NCBI GenBank assembly: GCA_009746045.1
Contig: RPFO01000104.1
Coordinates: 1,558,155-1,622,154, forward strand
Source: Mesostigma viride
Lineage: Eukaryota; Streptophyta; Mesostigmatophyceae; Mesostigmatales; Mesostigmataceae
DNA length: 64,000 nt
Reading direction: 5' to 3'
Shown here piece after piece: positions 20,007 through 32,141 of this stretch. Both the position numbers and the translations under genes were made by a program. The notes under the pieces are model-generated. The model had not been told where the DNA came from. It saw nothing but the letters and a program-made list of their open reading frames with translations, and searched no databases. Each line of letters starts with the position of its first letter. The first letter of the stretch is position 1.

Positions 20007-23000
20007 CTACGCGCTGCACACGAGGAGGCAGCAGTCCAGCCGAGGGATGGTCAGCGAGACCGGCTTGCTGGCATCATATGCTGTACCTGTCCACAGATCC
20101 TTGCACTTGTCAAACGCATAAGGACCCCAGCCCTGCAACTTTGCCAGCGCGGGCAGGTCCACCGTGCGCGTCTGCGACACCTTTTCCGCAAAGTTGCACA
20201 CGGCGGCCAGGAGAAACGGCTGGCCCTCGGATGCCCCCTTGGTGCCATCTTGTCCCAGCGGTGGCATCAGCGTGGCGCGTGCCAGGAACAGCGCGGGCCA
20301 CTCGGCGGCCATGAGCTCAGCGTTCCAGCACTCGTCGATCCGGTAGCGGGACAGTGCCGCAAAGGGGGCCGTGTCCAGCTGGGGGATGAGCGTGAAGTCG
20401 TGGCTCACCTGCGCATGGAGCCGTGGAGGGTGGAGGGTGGAGGGTGGGGGGTGGAGGGTGGAGGGTGGAGGGTGGAGGGTGAAGGGTGGAGGGTGGAGGG
20501 TGGAGGGTGGAGGGTGGAGGGTGGAGGGTGGAGGGTGGAGGGTGGAGGGTGGAGGGTGGAGGGTGGAGGGTGGAGGGTGGAGGGTGGAGGGTGGAGGGTG
20601 AAGGGTGGAGGGTGGAGGGTGGAGGGTGAAGGGTGAAGGGTGGAGGGTGGAGGGTGGAGGGTGGAGGGTGGAGGGTGGAGGGTGGAGGGTGGAGGGTGGA
20701 GGGTGGAGGGTGGAGGGTGGAGGGTGGAGGGTGGAGGGTGGAGGGTGGAGGGTGGAGGGTGGAGGGTGGAGGGTGGAGGGTGGAGGGTGGAGGGTGGAGG
20801 GTGGAGGGTGGAGGGTGGAGGGTGGAGGGTGGAGGGTGGAGGGTGGAGGGTGGAGGGTGGAGGGTGGAGAAGTAAGCATGGCATGGAAGCACAATAGGTG
20901 CAAAGGTGAATGCATGAAAAACCATAGATGACAACAAAGGAGAATATAACCTGTGTGGCGCCAGGTTAGTCCACATGTCAACTCACAAAACAAAAAAAAA
21001 AACACTTCCTGATGGCAATGATCGACGGATGGATTGATGGTATACTGCGCAACGGCCAGGGATAAGCGAGGGTGTCGAGTAGATGAAGCAGTTTGCGGCA
21101 AATGGGAGTAGCAGTAGTGATGCACGGCATGCTGAGATGCATGGGTCACAAGCCGAAAAAGCGCAGCGGGACCCTGGAGCAGCAGCATGTTCCAACCGCC
21201 TGTTACTACCATACACTTAGCCTGTTACTGCCATACGTAGCTTGCAACCTGCTGGGGACAACCGTAAGAATCAGGGAGAGGGAAGACCGGGGAGGATGGA
21301 GTGTTGGCCCTGATTAACACTATCCAACAACACCCAGCAAACACCTGGTGCGCTAGCCAAGAAGCATCCAACTTGCGCTCGTGGCTGCACGCCCATGTCT
21401 GCATCGATCGCGTTGCTTGGTGTCCGCCCCTACCTGCACGACCGCACTGGTGAGGTAGTGGATGGACAGCTGCAGGCGCACGAGGTGGGGCGCCACGTTC
21501 ATCGTGAGGACCGCGTCGTTGTCGTTGGCCCACAGCTTGTGGTGCATGGACGTGCGGCCCACCGCGCCACGCACACAGTTCTCGATCGAGGGGGACGTGC
21601 GGTCCGCCAGCATGCTGTGTGTTTGGGGGGGGGGCAGATGGGGGGGGAGAGGGAGGGAGAGGGGAAGGGAGGGGGGAAGGGAGAGAGGCGCGAAGGGAGG
21701 GAGGGGGGAGGGGAGGGGGGGCAGAAGGATCAGGACATGAGGTGGCAGCGCTAGGTCGGGCCCACAAACTGCGGTTGTTGGTACTGGGTGGGGCTGGGGT
21801 TGGGGTTGGGGTGGGAGGTGGGGGCAAGGATCAGGGCATGAGCTCTAGGCTAGCCAGCATGTTGCGAACGGGGTGGAATGGGGTCGGGGGTTGGTTGTCT
21901 GGGGGGGGGAGAGAGAATGGGGCGTAGGAGGAAAGCATGAGGTCTGTTAGCACGCTGCGTGTGGTGATGGTGGTGGGGTAGGGGGGGGGGGGGGGGGTTG
22001 TGCATGTATGTGGAAGATATTTGCAACATGGGTCAGGGGTCGCGAACCTGGAAGGGTTTGAGATTGTCGGTTGGGAAAATGGGGGTATGGGTTGGGAGTT
22101 GGGATTACGGTTGAAGGGGGCGAAGAGGAGAGGAAATTTGGGGGCATTCGACCGAGGCATGGAAGTTCAACAACATATATATAAGAAGTTTCCTCTACTT
22201 CTGCCGCATCAATCAATTCTATTTTTGTACATGCATTATTCTGCCTTTTCTCAGGTTCCTCCTGCCATGTGCAGACTTCGAACACGCACTCTCCCATCCA
22301 GTCGCCACCCACCGCGACATCCACGTGTTCCAGCTGGCGCTGCCGAACATGCAGTCGGTGCTCGTGCGGTGGAAGTCGGCAAACCCCAGCCCGCCCAGCA
22401 GCGGTGAGATGGCCGTCATGATCTGTGCGCTCTCGCCCACGCCCTCACGGATGGCGGTAGCCACGCGCTCGTATGCGGCCGCGCGCGTGCACTTGGCGTC
22501 GAAGTAGTGCGCGGGGACGGCGTGCGCGCACAGAAAGTCCACCTGGCAGGGGGGGCCGGGCCAGCGGGCGTCGATGTGGAAGGCGGGGAGTAATGAGGCT
22601 GGCATTGCCAGATGACCAATGACATGACCGGGCACAAATACAGGGCGGACATTGCTGACAAGAGCATTCCCATGTGCAAGGTGGTGAGAAAGAATGTGGG
22701 CATTGCCTCGGAAGAATGGGGAATCGCCTCGGCAGAACCAGAGATGCCGGATTGGGGACAGGAAGAGTGCACAGCCAGTGCCGGGGCTGTGGGGATAAGG
22801 GTAAGCCGCAACCTGTTCCTTGCTTGCCGGATGCCTGCAGGGATTGCGCCCATTTCAGGCCGGCCGTCACTGAGTGTGAAATCCGTCCACAAACACTAAA
22901 TGGAAGCACCCCATCTTATGTGAAAGTGCTTGCAATCCCTCAACAGTTTTTCTTGACAACATACGGATGGCAGTTGCCGCTCCCATCAAGGCATATGTGG

Positions 23001-26000
23001 GAGGAATACCAGGCAGCAGCCAACATGTCACCTGCTGCGTAAGGGGAACAGGGTCCGGGACTCGAGAATGTGATCCCCTTTCGACCTTCACTTCAACCTT
23101 GAAAGCCGCCTCAGAGAGAAGGGGCAGTTCCCATAGGGGAAGCCGTGGTTGTAAAGATGCTGCCATAGAACACCAAGAAACAGCCTTACTTACAACCACG
23201 GAAGGGTGGAAAATCCAGCACAGAACAAATTGAAAGCAAAATCTTTTTTCCTGACAGCAATTTTACAAGTAGTAACGGAAAGCCAAAGCGATTAGACAAG
23301 AGAACCGGCACAGGGCACAAGAATGACGCAGAAGCTGCACAAAAATCCCGAAAGGTATGCAAGTGACACCGTCCTTCGCATTGGCATGGCAATTCACTGG
23401 AAGCATCGACGCTACATCCAGCATTGCTGCCCGTATGAGCGTGCGCCATCCTGCCCAGACGTTCAAGTCCCTTACAGGTGTTCGAGACTTGAGCTGGCTG
23501 TGGGTCACAACATCGCTGGTCCACCCCTTGCAGCTACCACCCCACAAGATAATAACAACGGCCAACATTCCCGCCCTTACTATCCTCACTCATGCGGCAG
23601 TGAGAGAAGCTAGTGCAAGCTAGTCGAGGGTGTCCTCACTCCGCCTTGTTATGTCCAGGGGTGTAATGTTCCTTTATTGGTACCCACGTGACGCAGTCTA
23701 GGTGCTAATAAATTTAGTGAATTCATCCTCACTCATTATTCCCAAAGCCATTATGAAGGTTTCAAATGGCCAGCATTCCCACTAAAGACTACCAGGAGAA
23801 TTTGTTGCCCCCCCTCGTACCTTGAAGAGGCTGACACCCCACTGCCGCAGCTGCCGGAAGGTGGCGGTGAGCCACGCCAGCACCTCCGGGTGGGTCGGAT
23901 CCAGCCCGTAGGTGAAATAGGGCAGGTGGTAGCCGAACCGCAGGCCCGTGCGCAGGGGCGTGCCGCGCTCGTCCTTGAGCAGCCAATCCGGGTGCTCCGC
24001 GTACAGCGAGGAGGTGGACTCCACCACCAGGGGGGCGGTCCAGAGACCGGGTCGGAAGCCTGCCAGCTGGATGGCGCGCAGCAGCGAGGGGAGGCCGCTG
24101 GGGAACTTGGCGTTGGTCTGCAGCCAGTCGCCCTGTGCTTTCTGGTAGCCGTCATCCACCTGGGGGGGAGGGGAGGGGAAAGGACCGTAGGGCAGAGGGG
24201 AGGGAGGACGGAAGGAAGGGCAGAGGGGAGGGAGCACGGTAGGGCAGAGGGGAGGGAGCACGGAAGGGCAGAGGGGAGGGAGCACGGAAGGGCAGAGGGG
24301 AGGGAGCACGGTAGGGCAGAGGGGAGGGAGGACGGTGGGGCAGAGGGGAGGGAGCACGGTGGGGCAAAGGGGAGGGAGCACGGAAGGGCAGAGGGGAGGG
24401 AGCACGAAAGGGCAGAGGGGAGGGAGCACGGAAGGGCAGAGGGGAGGGAGGACGGTAGGGCAGAGGGGAGGGAGCACGGAAGGGCAGAGGGGAGGGAGGA
24501 CGGAAGGAAAAAGATGGGGAAGGATGGCGGGGGACCAGAAGGGAAGGAAAGTACCCTGGGGGCATGAGCTAGGGGGCGTGGGAAACCATTTGAGAGTAGA
24601 AGGGAGTAGACATAAGGGGAAGTGACCAGGTAAGGGGCGAGGGCACACGTAGTGAGGCTCAGAAGCAGACTGGGAGATCCCGCTCCAAGGGCCTATGCGC
24701 TGGAAGAAAGATTGCAGCAACAGCCAAGTTGGCAGGCGCTGTTGTTGGGTGTGAACCAGCAACACATCCCACACACGCCAAATGAGAGTGGTGCCACTCA
24801 CTCGGAAACTGTGAGCCATGGGACAGGCCACGTATGCCGCCCCGCAGGCATCAGCACAACGGCCACATGGATGGGGCAAGAGGAACAGTTCTCAATGTCA
24901 GCCCGTGCGGAGGGCCCCCCTGAAGGCCAAGGACCAGCCCGGTAGAGATGAAGTCATGACTGGTGGTCGCTGAACAGGAGATGTGACGTCTACAGTGCAC
25001 GGTGACATTGTAAAAAGATGCCCGGCAGTGCAACTACACACGACAAAGGCCACCCTTACACGCGCATGGCCCTTGTGCTGGGCTAGCTTTTGGGGGGGCA
25101 GTTTTCTAAGCGGGGTGAAGTAGGAACGGACACCACGTAACGGAGGTGCCCGGATATGATACCGGTAACCATTCCCCACGTGGAAGCCACTCCGCCCAAC
25201 AACCACGCCCAGCGATGGGGTTGACAAATGCCACCCACCTGGAAGGGGACACACCCACTGGACAAGCCCTGACCAGACAGAACGGAGCTCAGGACCCACC
25301 TGGAACACGTCAAAGGGAAGGCCACACGAGGCGGCCCGCCCGAGGTTGTCAAGCACCCACTTCTCGGTGATGAGCGTGTGCTTGCCGGTCGACCAGCTGT
25401 TCCACATCCACAGCTTGTGGTTGCTGCTGGCGTCCGCAATGCCCGCCGCCACCGCCGCCGCCCGTGCGCCCGGTGCCACGCCGTCTGAGAGGGGGCGAGA
25501 TGGGGTTGAAGATGAGAGCAGCCACAGGGTGGGGACGACCCCAGGCCCCGGGTGAGATGCGGATGCCAGCACTCTACTAGACCGCAAATGTCCATTGGTG
25601 TTACACACACTTATGGACATTGGTGTTACACACACTTATGGACATTGGTGTTACACACACTTATGGACATGGACGGTGTGGTGAGTCGATTAGCACCATA
25701 GGCATGCAGCACCCACACCCAGGCCATTAACGACATGCCATGCAACCGCACTGCCAAACCCAAGTCCTCATGCTAGCCTCACCCAGCGCCACTCGTCCAG
25801 CGCCCTTGGGATCCATGCGGGCGCTATCCTACCCACCCTGGAAATGCCTATATGCCCACCTGGCGGCGTGAAGCACGCCTCCTCTTCCTCGTGGTCCTAG
25901 TCGTCTAACCCAGTCTATTGTACTACTATCATTACTACCATCATGACTACCATCGTTGCTACCATCATTACTACTATCATAACTACTATCATAACTACTA

Positions 26001-29000
26001 TCACTACTACCATCATTACTACCATCATTATTACTATCATAACTACCATCATAACTACTATCGTCACCACTATCATTACTACTATCATCACTACTATCAT
26101 CACTACTATCATCACTACTAGCACTACTATCCGTATTATTAACCGACTGGGTTGTCTCCAGTTTGCAACTTTGCAAATTAGCGGAGGGCGGGGCCCGAGA
26201 TTGATTAAGAGGTACCTGTTACGTCGCGTAACAACCTGCTGTAGTTACGGCCGTAAATTTAGGACTTGCGTTTCAGTGGCCTCAGCTAGTCGGCACGGTC
26301 TGTGTTTATGACCGTGAGCTTTCCTACGCCTACGTGTAGTTAGTACCTGTGGCCGGTGTTCACTGGGCCTATGATGTGTGGTACTGTAGTTCGGTGTATC
26401 GGTGCATCTGCGCCGCGGTGCGTACTTTATTAGTGGTCCTTATCCTTCGTGAAGATGTAGTGGACCAGCGTTGTTCCTGTGTGTGAGGGCCAGGTCGGCC
26501 CGAGCATGCCTGACCGTTAGTGGTCATTTATGCACGTTCTACCCTTCGTGTTGGCACTCGGCGGCGTGTGTTATGGATTGTAACACATATTAGCTTGGGT
26601 CATGGCTGGTTAGGTGTTCCCGTCGTAATCCTGAATTGAATTGGTCACGGCATAACTGGTTGATGGCATATTATAGTTATACATATGTAAATGCATTGAG
26701 ATCTGATTCGTCGTGTCCGACTTTCGCACAGAGTAGCTCCTCAACCGGCGGCCTCACTAGTTTAGGTAGAATCAGACGTGGGTCCTTGGGACGTGGTTTA
26801 GGTTGCGGTATAGGTAGAGGAGGCGGTATAGGGCCGCGGCGTAACAGTACCTTGAAATTAAATAAGAGGCATGCCTCTATCAAGATATATTTTCGGAGGC
26901 GAGTTTCTATTGGCGTTAAGTTGTAGTATTGTACCACAACATGTCAGGCCATTTAATTCATTCCGACTTTTACATTTTCACCGCTTGGTAAAAAAAGGAT
27001 CACTTATGTACCCGACTTCGCCGTAAAATCTCATCGACCGGGTTTCGAAACAACCCACGAATGCCGTAGATGCAGATCCAAGGGAGCAAACAACGTCACG
27101 ACCAACGCAGCGCCAAATAGTCGCCCAGGTTCCTTTTCTGCGAGCCATTTTACAACGTCGCGCCGCGTCGTGTACCCGAGCCCTTTTCTGAACGTGAGAT
27201 CCGCTTGCCAGACCGGGACCTCCGTCCAATACCGTGTTGCAGTACCACCAATGCACTACCATTCAAATCACCGATATCGCTGCAGGTACACCTCTTATTT
27301 AATTTCGCCATCTAAAGACGTTTCCGCGACACTACTGCGCCTTCAGTACTTTCCGTCACCCTTGACATGTTTTCGTACAATACTACAAATTAACGCCAAC
27401 AGAAATTCGCCTCCAAACATATATTTCGAAAGAGGCATGCCTCTTATTTAATTTCAAGGTACCTCTTAATTAATCTCGGCCCCCGCCCTCCTCTAATTTG
27501 CAAACTTTGCAAAGTGAAGCCAATTTTGATCCGACTACTACCATTACCGCTATCATACCAGCCAAAGAGAGGGCGCGTGCCCATCCTGGGGCGTGACCTA
27601 CATGCCCCAATGGTCGAGTCGTTGGGCACCGCCCAACCCAGACTAGCGCTATATCATCATGGTTATACCACATCAAAAGAGGGAGTGCACTGTGCACCCC
27701 ACCTGGTGGCGTGAAGTAGACGTCCCCTCGCTCGTAGTTGGGCACGGGGCGCGCCAGCAGCGACCACGCGTCAAACAGGCGCAGCATGGCTGCCTGCGAG
27801 CCGGCGCCGCTGGCAAAGAGGGCCAGGCCACCCAGGGAGACGCTCTCACCGGCCTCCAGGGGGATGCCGTCCAGGTGCACGCCCACCTGGGGGCCGGGCA
27901 AGGGGGGGAAAGAGGGAGAGGCCAGGTTGGAGTGGAATAACAGGCGGGCAGGGTGGGAAGGAGTGTGTGAGGCGCGGGTGAGGACAATCATCCGCGTGGA
28001 GCACAGGGCAGGGGTACCGCGAATGGTGAGTACCATATCTGCCAAGGGGTATTGCGGAGGAAGTCTGTTGGCTAGCGCACAGTCAACCCACACATAGACA
28101 AAGGCGGGGCAGGGCGAGAATATGGGTGCTGTGTCACCCACACGTGCCATGCGCGATAGGATGACATGGCATCCTACTCGTGTGACGTGGTATCAAGTAG
28201 AAGGTGCGGGCGGGCAGGCGTGGGGGTGTAACCCAGGAATGGGCGTGCAAGGTTTTAATATGCGCTCAAGAGGAACATAGGCAGTTTGGCTCAGCCAGCG
28301 GAGAGGTGTACTGGCAAGAAGGCCCCCTGCCCTCCTGCCCTCCTGCCCTCCCTCCCTCCCTCCCTCCCTCCCTCCCTCCCTCCCTCCCTCCCTCCCTCCC
28401 TCCCTCCCTCCTCCTCCCTCCCTCCCTCCCTCCCTCCCTCCCTCCCTCCCTCCCTCCCTCCCTCCCTCCCTCCCTCCCTCCCTCCCTCCCTCCCTCCCTC
28501 CCTCCCCCCTCCCTCCCTCCCCCCCCCCCCCTCCCTCCCTCCCTCTCTCTCTCTCTCTGTCTCTCTCTCTGTTGTCTGTCTGTCTCTCCCTCTCTCTCTC
28601 TCCGTCCCCTCCTCCCCCTTTCTCATTGCCCCTCTCTCACACACACATGCACACACAGGCTTCGTTCCCAAACTTGACCGCACTCCCCACTCCCCACTCC
28701 CCACCCCCACCCCCACCCCACCCCCACCCCCCCACCCCACCCCCACCCCACCCCCACCCCCCCCCACCCCACCCCACCCCACCCCACCCCCACCCCACCC
28801 CCCCCCACCCCCACCCCACCCCCACCCCCACCCCACCCCCACCCCCACCCCACCCCCACCCCCACCCCACCCCACCCCCACCCCCACCCACCCCACCCCC
28901 ACCCCACCCCCACCCCCACCCCACCCCCACTCCTCACCTCCAGCAGCGGCCTACGCAGGGACAGGTGCGCAAACACGTTGAACGCACGCGGGTTGCTTGC

Positions 29001-30984
29001 GCCGACCGCCACACTGACACCGCCGCCACCACGCGCCGCATCATCCCCCGCCCCCCCTTCTTTGCCAAGCACGACAAACCCCTCCGAGCGGAACTCCCCG
29101 TCGGGCTGGCGCACGTCATCCTCGGTGTCGTACAGCTGGTGGCGGGCGAAGGTGGGCAGCAGCGTGGGCCGCACGACGGGGCTGAAGAAGGTGGCCTCCG
29201 TGCCAGTTGTCGCTTTCACGGCATGGCTCAGGCTGATGGAGCTCCACGCGTGGCGGTAGAGCCACCTGGCACGCATGGATAGATATACATGCAACACGGG
29301 GGCAAGCACATGTGGGGCGGTCGAGACACTTGGGATCGCAAGTATACATGGACTACCATAGAGATGTGCCATATAGGTGTACTACCATAGAGATGTGCCA
29401 TGTAGGTGTACTACCATAGAGATGTGCCATATAGGTGTACTACCATAGAGATGTGCCATGTAGGTGTACTACCATAGAGATGTACCATATAGGTGTACTA
29501 CTATAGAGATGTGCCATGTAGGTGTACTACCATAGAGATGTGCCATGTAGGTGTACTACCATAGAGATGTGCCATGTCGGTGTACTACCATACAGATGTA
29601 CCATATAGGTGTACTACCATACAGATGTGCCATGTAGGTGTACTACCATAGAGATGTGCCATGTAGGTGTACTACCATAGAGATGTGCCATGTAGGTGTA
29701 CTACCATAGAGATGTACCATATAGGTGTACTACCATACAGATGTGCCATGTAGGTGTACTACCATAGAGATGTGCCATGTAGGTGTAGCACTGCGGATCG
29801 GATGTGCCATAGCGGTGTAGCACTACTATATATATAACGTCAAGGCATATACATAGCCAAGCTGACTTTCTCGCCACACAAGTTTTCTAGATGATTCAAT
29901 AGGGGGCTGGCAGGTTGCCGCCCTTTTCAAAAGGGTATTTCACGTTGAGCTTGCACGTTTAGTTGTGTACCATTCCTTTGGTTGCTCGGACTTCCATGTT
30001 TCTCTTGTTCATCTCTTACCCCTGCATCGTATCGATCATTTATGGAAATAGTCATTATCGCTAGATATAGCACGGAAGCGAGCCAACTTCGCTTCCATTC
30101 ATCATGTACTTAACCATACATGGAGTTTCCTAGAGTACACGCCGAGAGAGCCACTGCCACGGGATGAGTGCCCACGGGTAGCCAAGGCAGGCATGATGCA
30201 TCCGTGTGGCGCCAGTAGCGGGTTGCTATATGTGCTTACCGAGGCGAGTGCCCCCCTCCAGCGGATTATTTGCATCTAACTCTTCCAAATAACGTACTTT
30301 TGGCAGCGAGTGCTATACCCTCGGGGGCGCAGCCTGGGCTCTTTGGGAAATGTCAGGACCACTTGTGCCAAGCCAAAAAGGGCCTGGACACAAGAGATTC
30401 AGGATAAGGTGAGCTCTGACTGAGAAAATATAAAATAGTAAAGTATGCGGCTAAAGCCTACGCTGCAAATTCGTCGAGCACACCAATCTTAAGGTCGGCC
30501 ACGAGGTGGTGTCCATTGGACGTTACCGTGACTAGCAGACCAGTCCATAAAAATCGTACCATTGATCAGGTGAGCCCGGCAGAATCAGGGGTCCTTGGGA
30601 AGCAGCGTCGGCAGGGCTGGCTGCCGCAGGCGTCTTGGTGGAGTCGTGGCTGGCTAGTAGGACCTTTTTTACGCGAACGATGTCTTTAGAAACGTTTTTC
30701 AAGGTCGCGCTAACTTCGAGGCCATCCCCTTCCTCTCCGCAGGGGCGAAACGTTAGCGCAGCCTCCAGCACAGGAGACGCCTGATCGCCGAGTGCGATAA
30801 TCCATCTGTCGCCTTTATCCAAATCGATATTACGAGGAGGCGAAGCTTTCGACGATGTTGCAGCGGGCCTGATGGGTACTGCAGACTCCCCGGCATACAC
30901 AGCGACGCTGAGGCCGGTCAAGGATACCCCCTGCACGTGCATGCCAGAGGGAGTGCGAAGCATGGCGTAATAGCGTGCTGTCAT
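20007..30984 (-). CDS. GH36 alpha-galactosidase-like glycosidase, 8 exons, 757 aa
   Basis: Exons (minus): 30984-30560, 29265-28938, 27886-27703, 25484-25300, 24159-23821, 22542-22313, 21614-21434, 20408-20007. All are GT-AG and phases close to 758 codons. The enzyme would hydrolyse terminal alpha-galactosides. Motifs: WMWNSWSTGKH (exon 4), VDDGYQ and GDW-x-x-x-x-KFPSGL (375 on), GLWTAPLVVESTSS and HPDWLL in exon 5. LFKVD places the likely nucleophile at Asp489; TSTD places the likely acid/base at Asp550. SMHHKLWANDND in exon 7 is the conserved block after it. Exon 8 is the C-terminal beta-sandwich. The length fits GH36 (about 700-750 aa). I see no clear signal peptide. The exon 1/2 junction (phase 2, at 30560) is the least certain. 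Raffinose-synthase-like activity is possible. Introns are packed with tandem repeats and one contains a transposon. Confidence 0.85.
20423..20869. repeat. Heptamer array (GGAGGGT)n, about 64 copies
   Basis: A 7-bp unit with occasional GTGAAGG variants lies in the last GH36 intron. It ends about 14 bp from the exon 8 acceptor, so on the sense strand (ACCCTCC)n forms a 450-base pyrimidine tract leading to the splice site. Confidence 0.95.
21618..21722. repeat. G-rich low-complexity tract
   Basis: Runs of G and GGGA(G) lie immediately upstream (sense strand: C-rich) of the exon 7 acceptor of the GH36 gene. Confidence 0.85.
24163..24515. repeat. 24-bp minisatellite
   Basis: The unit GCAGAGGGGAGGGAGCACGG plus a 4-base variable end repeats about 14 times in the GH36 intron just upstream of exon 5. 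The sense strand is pyrimidine-rich. Confidence 0.9.
25588..25668. repeat. 25-bp tandem repeat, three copies
   Basis: GGACATTGGTGTTACACACA plus CTTAT repeats three times in the GH36 intron upstream of exon 4. Confidence 0.85.
25918..26130. repeat. ACT/ATC trinucleotide-derived array
   Basis: Interspersed ACTACTATCATT units occupy about 210 bp at the left edge of the foldback element. Confidence 0.9.
26150..27535. mobile_element. Foldback (long inverted repeat) element carrying a nested solo LTR
   Basis: The left arm, 26150-26216 continued at 26852-26949, pairs with the reverse complement of 27363-27535. Shared landmarks are GCAAATTAG, GGAGGGCGGGG, AAGAGGTACC, TTGAAATTAAATAAGAGGC and ACATGTCA. 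The arms are about 165 bp and the central loop about 410 bp. The solo LTR splits the left arm between the two halves of GTACC. No transposase is encoded. It lies in the intron between GH36 exons 3 and 4. Confidence 0.75.
26217..26846 (+). mobile_element. Solo LTR (630 bp) of the retrotransposon family, with 5-bp target duplication
   Basis: It begins TGTTACGTCGCGTAACA and ends GGCGTAACA. GTACC is duplicated exactly on both sides (26212-26216 and 26847-26851). It matches the LTR of the big element in opposite orientation (e.g. GGCCAGGTCGGCCCGAGC, TTTATGCACGTTCTACC, CACTAGTTTAGGTAG). A lone LTR with a perfect duplicate is the product of LTR-LTR recombination. It fixes the family's full LTR length and termini. 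Confidence 0.9.
28321..28560. repeat. (CCCT)n microsatellite
   Basis: A tetranucleotide array with short CCCTCC and CTCT interruptions lies in GH36 intron 2. Confidence 0.95.
28680..28932. repeat. (CCCCCA)/(CCCCA)n array
   Basis: A C-rich array starts 6 bp after the exon 2 donor of the GH36 gene; on the sense strand it reads (GGGGTG)n. Confidence 0.95.
29352..29800. repeat. 29-bp minisatellite, about 15 copies
   Basis: The unit GTGCCATGTAGGTGTACTAC plus CATAGAGAT has point variants (CATATAG, CATACAG). It lies in GH36 intron 1. Confidence 0.9.
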
Positions 30985-32141
30985 GCCCTTTTCTTATAGC
31001 TGAAAGCGCTGCGGCGACGTCAGATGCTGTGTGGTCAAGATATACACGATAAACTATGGAAAGTGCAGGACTCTCAATCGGCTAGGTTCTCTGCTCGCGA
31101 GGCTTACCTGAAACATAATGCTTAACTTACCGTTAGCGCGTGTTTTGCCGACCATTCCTTAACGTTGTCGTCTAATGCGACTTCCCAAGATGGCGACATT
31201 GTAGTTTCTCGGCCGACTTAAAAATGTGACGTTGCCATCCACCCCACAATTCCAGGCGTTCCAGCCAGTGTACCGAGGAGACAACAACACATACGCTAAA
31301 TTACTGCCAGGAAATTTCTTCTACGACAATTTTGCGCAACAGTACGCAGTCAGTGCTGCATTATTTTGCATATTGTATGCCCGTTGAACGCCATCAAGCG
31401 CACTGGGGGGTTCTGTAGGCCATTATCGACTTTTCATCTTTTATCACGGCCAAGCTTGTGCTCGCAAACCTATATTTTAAACAGCCGTTACACCGTCGCG
31501 CGTTTGTTGCTCTCCCTGTAGGATCTTCCTTTCTCAAGTTCTTGTCCGATTATCGTGGTTGCCGTGGTTCCGGATGGACGGTGATGCAAGAGTGCTGTAC
31601 GACCGTACGAACCTGGTACGAAGTTTTTTGGGGCTGGGCTGCCAGCAGAAAATACATTGCTGCGGCGGTCTGCGTTGACCCGCCTTCTTTTTTTTATTTT
31701 TTTTTTTTATCCGGACTTCCCTACGGTCGTGTCCTATGACTCCTATCTGGCAGCTGGCTATCTCCTCGATCCTGGTCTCCTATGAACAAGAGGACGCAGA
31801 CAGGAGTGTGCATCTTTGGAAAAACGAGAAGCTGGAAGCACGTGCGTAGAGGCCAAATGCCACGGGAGTTGGAACTAAAGCCGTGAAATGCGTTGGCTAT
31901 AGGTTATGTCTGACCAAGGTCGTCGTTCGCCGAACGAGGATGATATTGAAGATATCTTTGCCGAGCGTGCGGGGTCCGTGCGCGTTTATATTCTCGAGAT
32001 AATAAATGCGTTACCATGAGAAAATCTCGATGGCATTTCCTAACCCTGATGTATGAGACGCGAACAAGGCCCTCCCTTTAATTAGCATAAATTAGCATGG
32101 AACAAGGCTGTTAGTCAGGGGAAATTTCTAGCGTTGCTCTT
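30985..32141. promoter_or_regulatory. Divergent intergenic region between GH36 and carrier genes
   Basis: The two start codons face away from each other across 1157 bp, so both promoters should lie here. I recognise no canonical TATA box at a convincing distance; a poly-T run occurs at 31687-31710. Confidence 0.4.

Noticed and set aside
20316-20976. Long ORFs on both strands over the GGAGGGT array
   Set aside because: A 7-bp period with no stop in any frame makes such ORFs automatically; the region is an intron.
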